From: RGIG7213 sp045124505
Lineage (GTDB): Bacteria; Bacillota; Clostridia; Oscillospirales; CAG-272
Length of the DNA stretch: 6,380 nucleotides
Assembly: GCA_045124505.1 (NCBI GenBank)
Contig: JBGVLZ010000088.1
Coordinates: forward strand, 1-6,380
Direction: 5' to 3'
Part shown: positions 6,282 through 6,380 of the stretch, in pieces
Numbering within the stretch: the first letter of the stretch is position 1
How the letters are laid out: each line of letters begins with the position of its first letter
Position numbers and translations under genes: made by a program
The notes under the pieces: model-generated
Databases searched by the model: none
Seen by the model: only the letters and a program-made list of their open reading frames with translations
What the model was told of the DNA's origin: nothing

Positions 6282-6380
6282 TGGGAGGATTTTTATATCA
6301 GACACCGACGTTTCAGTTAATGCTGATACTGTATTCGTTTGCGGTCGGTGTATCAATCGGTATCGTATACAGTATATTTA
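6281..6380 (+). CDS. yabQ: YabQ-like spore cortex biosynthesis protein, N-terminal part
   Basis: The first 33 codons are visible before the window ends. They encode a short polar start with a TPTFQ motif, followed by one hydrophobic segment from about residue 13 that ends VSIGIVYSIF. This matches the start of YabQ, a polytopic membrane protein required for spore cortex formation, whose first helix ends with a GxxxGxxYD-like motif. Position after yabP supports the call. The ATG shares its A with the yabP stop (TAATG), so translation probably begins by re-initiation. No SD precedes this ATG; instead GGGAGG (6283-6288) lies just inside the gene, with no in-frame ATG, GTG or TTG at normal spacing after it. 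The next ATG is codon 14 (6320), inside the helix and unlikely. Confidence 0.75.
   Translation, partial: MGGFLYQTPTFQLMLILYSFAVGVSIGIVYSIF

Overview
The window looks like chromosome of a low-to-mid GC, endospore-forming member of the Clostridia, most likely a gut-type Oscillospiraceae/Ruminococcaceae relative. The evidence is AT-rich Firmicutes promoters, purine-rich Shine-Dalgarno (SD) sites, a yabP-yabQ sporulation pair at the right edge, and BspA-type leucine-rich repeats, cohesin and dockerin modules typical of that group. All recognisable genes lie on the + strand.

Layout. Bases 1-556 hold no convincing protein gene. Bases 1-137 are dense with hairpins and end in an imperfect 14-bp hairpin with single-base bulges, resembling the right end of an IS200/IS605-type element (possibly the TnpB guide-RNA scaffold). 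Two bulged hairpins at 272-316 follow, then an intrinsic terminator (344-385). After an AT-rich stretch come a good sigma-A promoter (463-491) and a 9-bp inverted repeat over its -10 and start region. Bases 557-4648 encode a 1363-residue secreted multidomain protein: two BspA-type LRR blocks, two Big_2 domains, a CUB-like domain, a Big_3-like and another Ig-like domain, an X-like module and a C-terminal type I dockerin. One base later, 4650-5969 encodes a 439-residue secreted protein with one cohesin, two cadherin-like beta-sandwich domains, an acidic Thr/Ser-rich spacer and a C-terminal membrane anchor. A 17-bp hairpin with a T-rich tail follows and contains the SD of yabP (6024-6281). yabQ starts at 6281 in a TAATG overlap and runs off the window.

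How the parts fit. The first two genes look like a self-contained surface-display pair: an LRR/Ig adhesin carrying a dockerin and a membrane-tethered cohesin that may hold it. No glycoside hydrolase is present, so this is a cohesin-dockerin system apparently used for adhesion rather than a classical cellulosome. The last two genes belong to sporulation. The hairpin at 5976-6016 would both terminate read-through from the surface genes and hide the yabP ribosome site, while a transcript starting inside it would escape both. That last point is inference.
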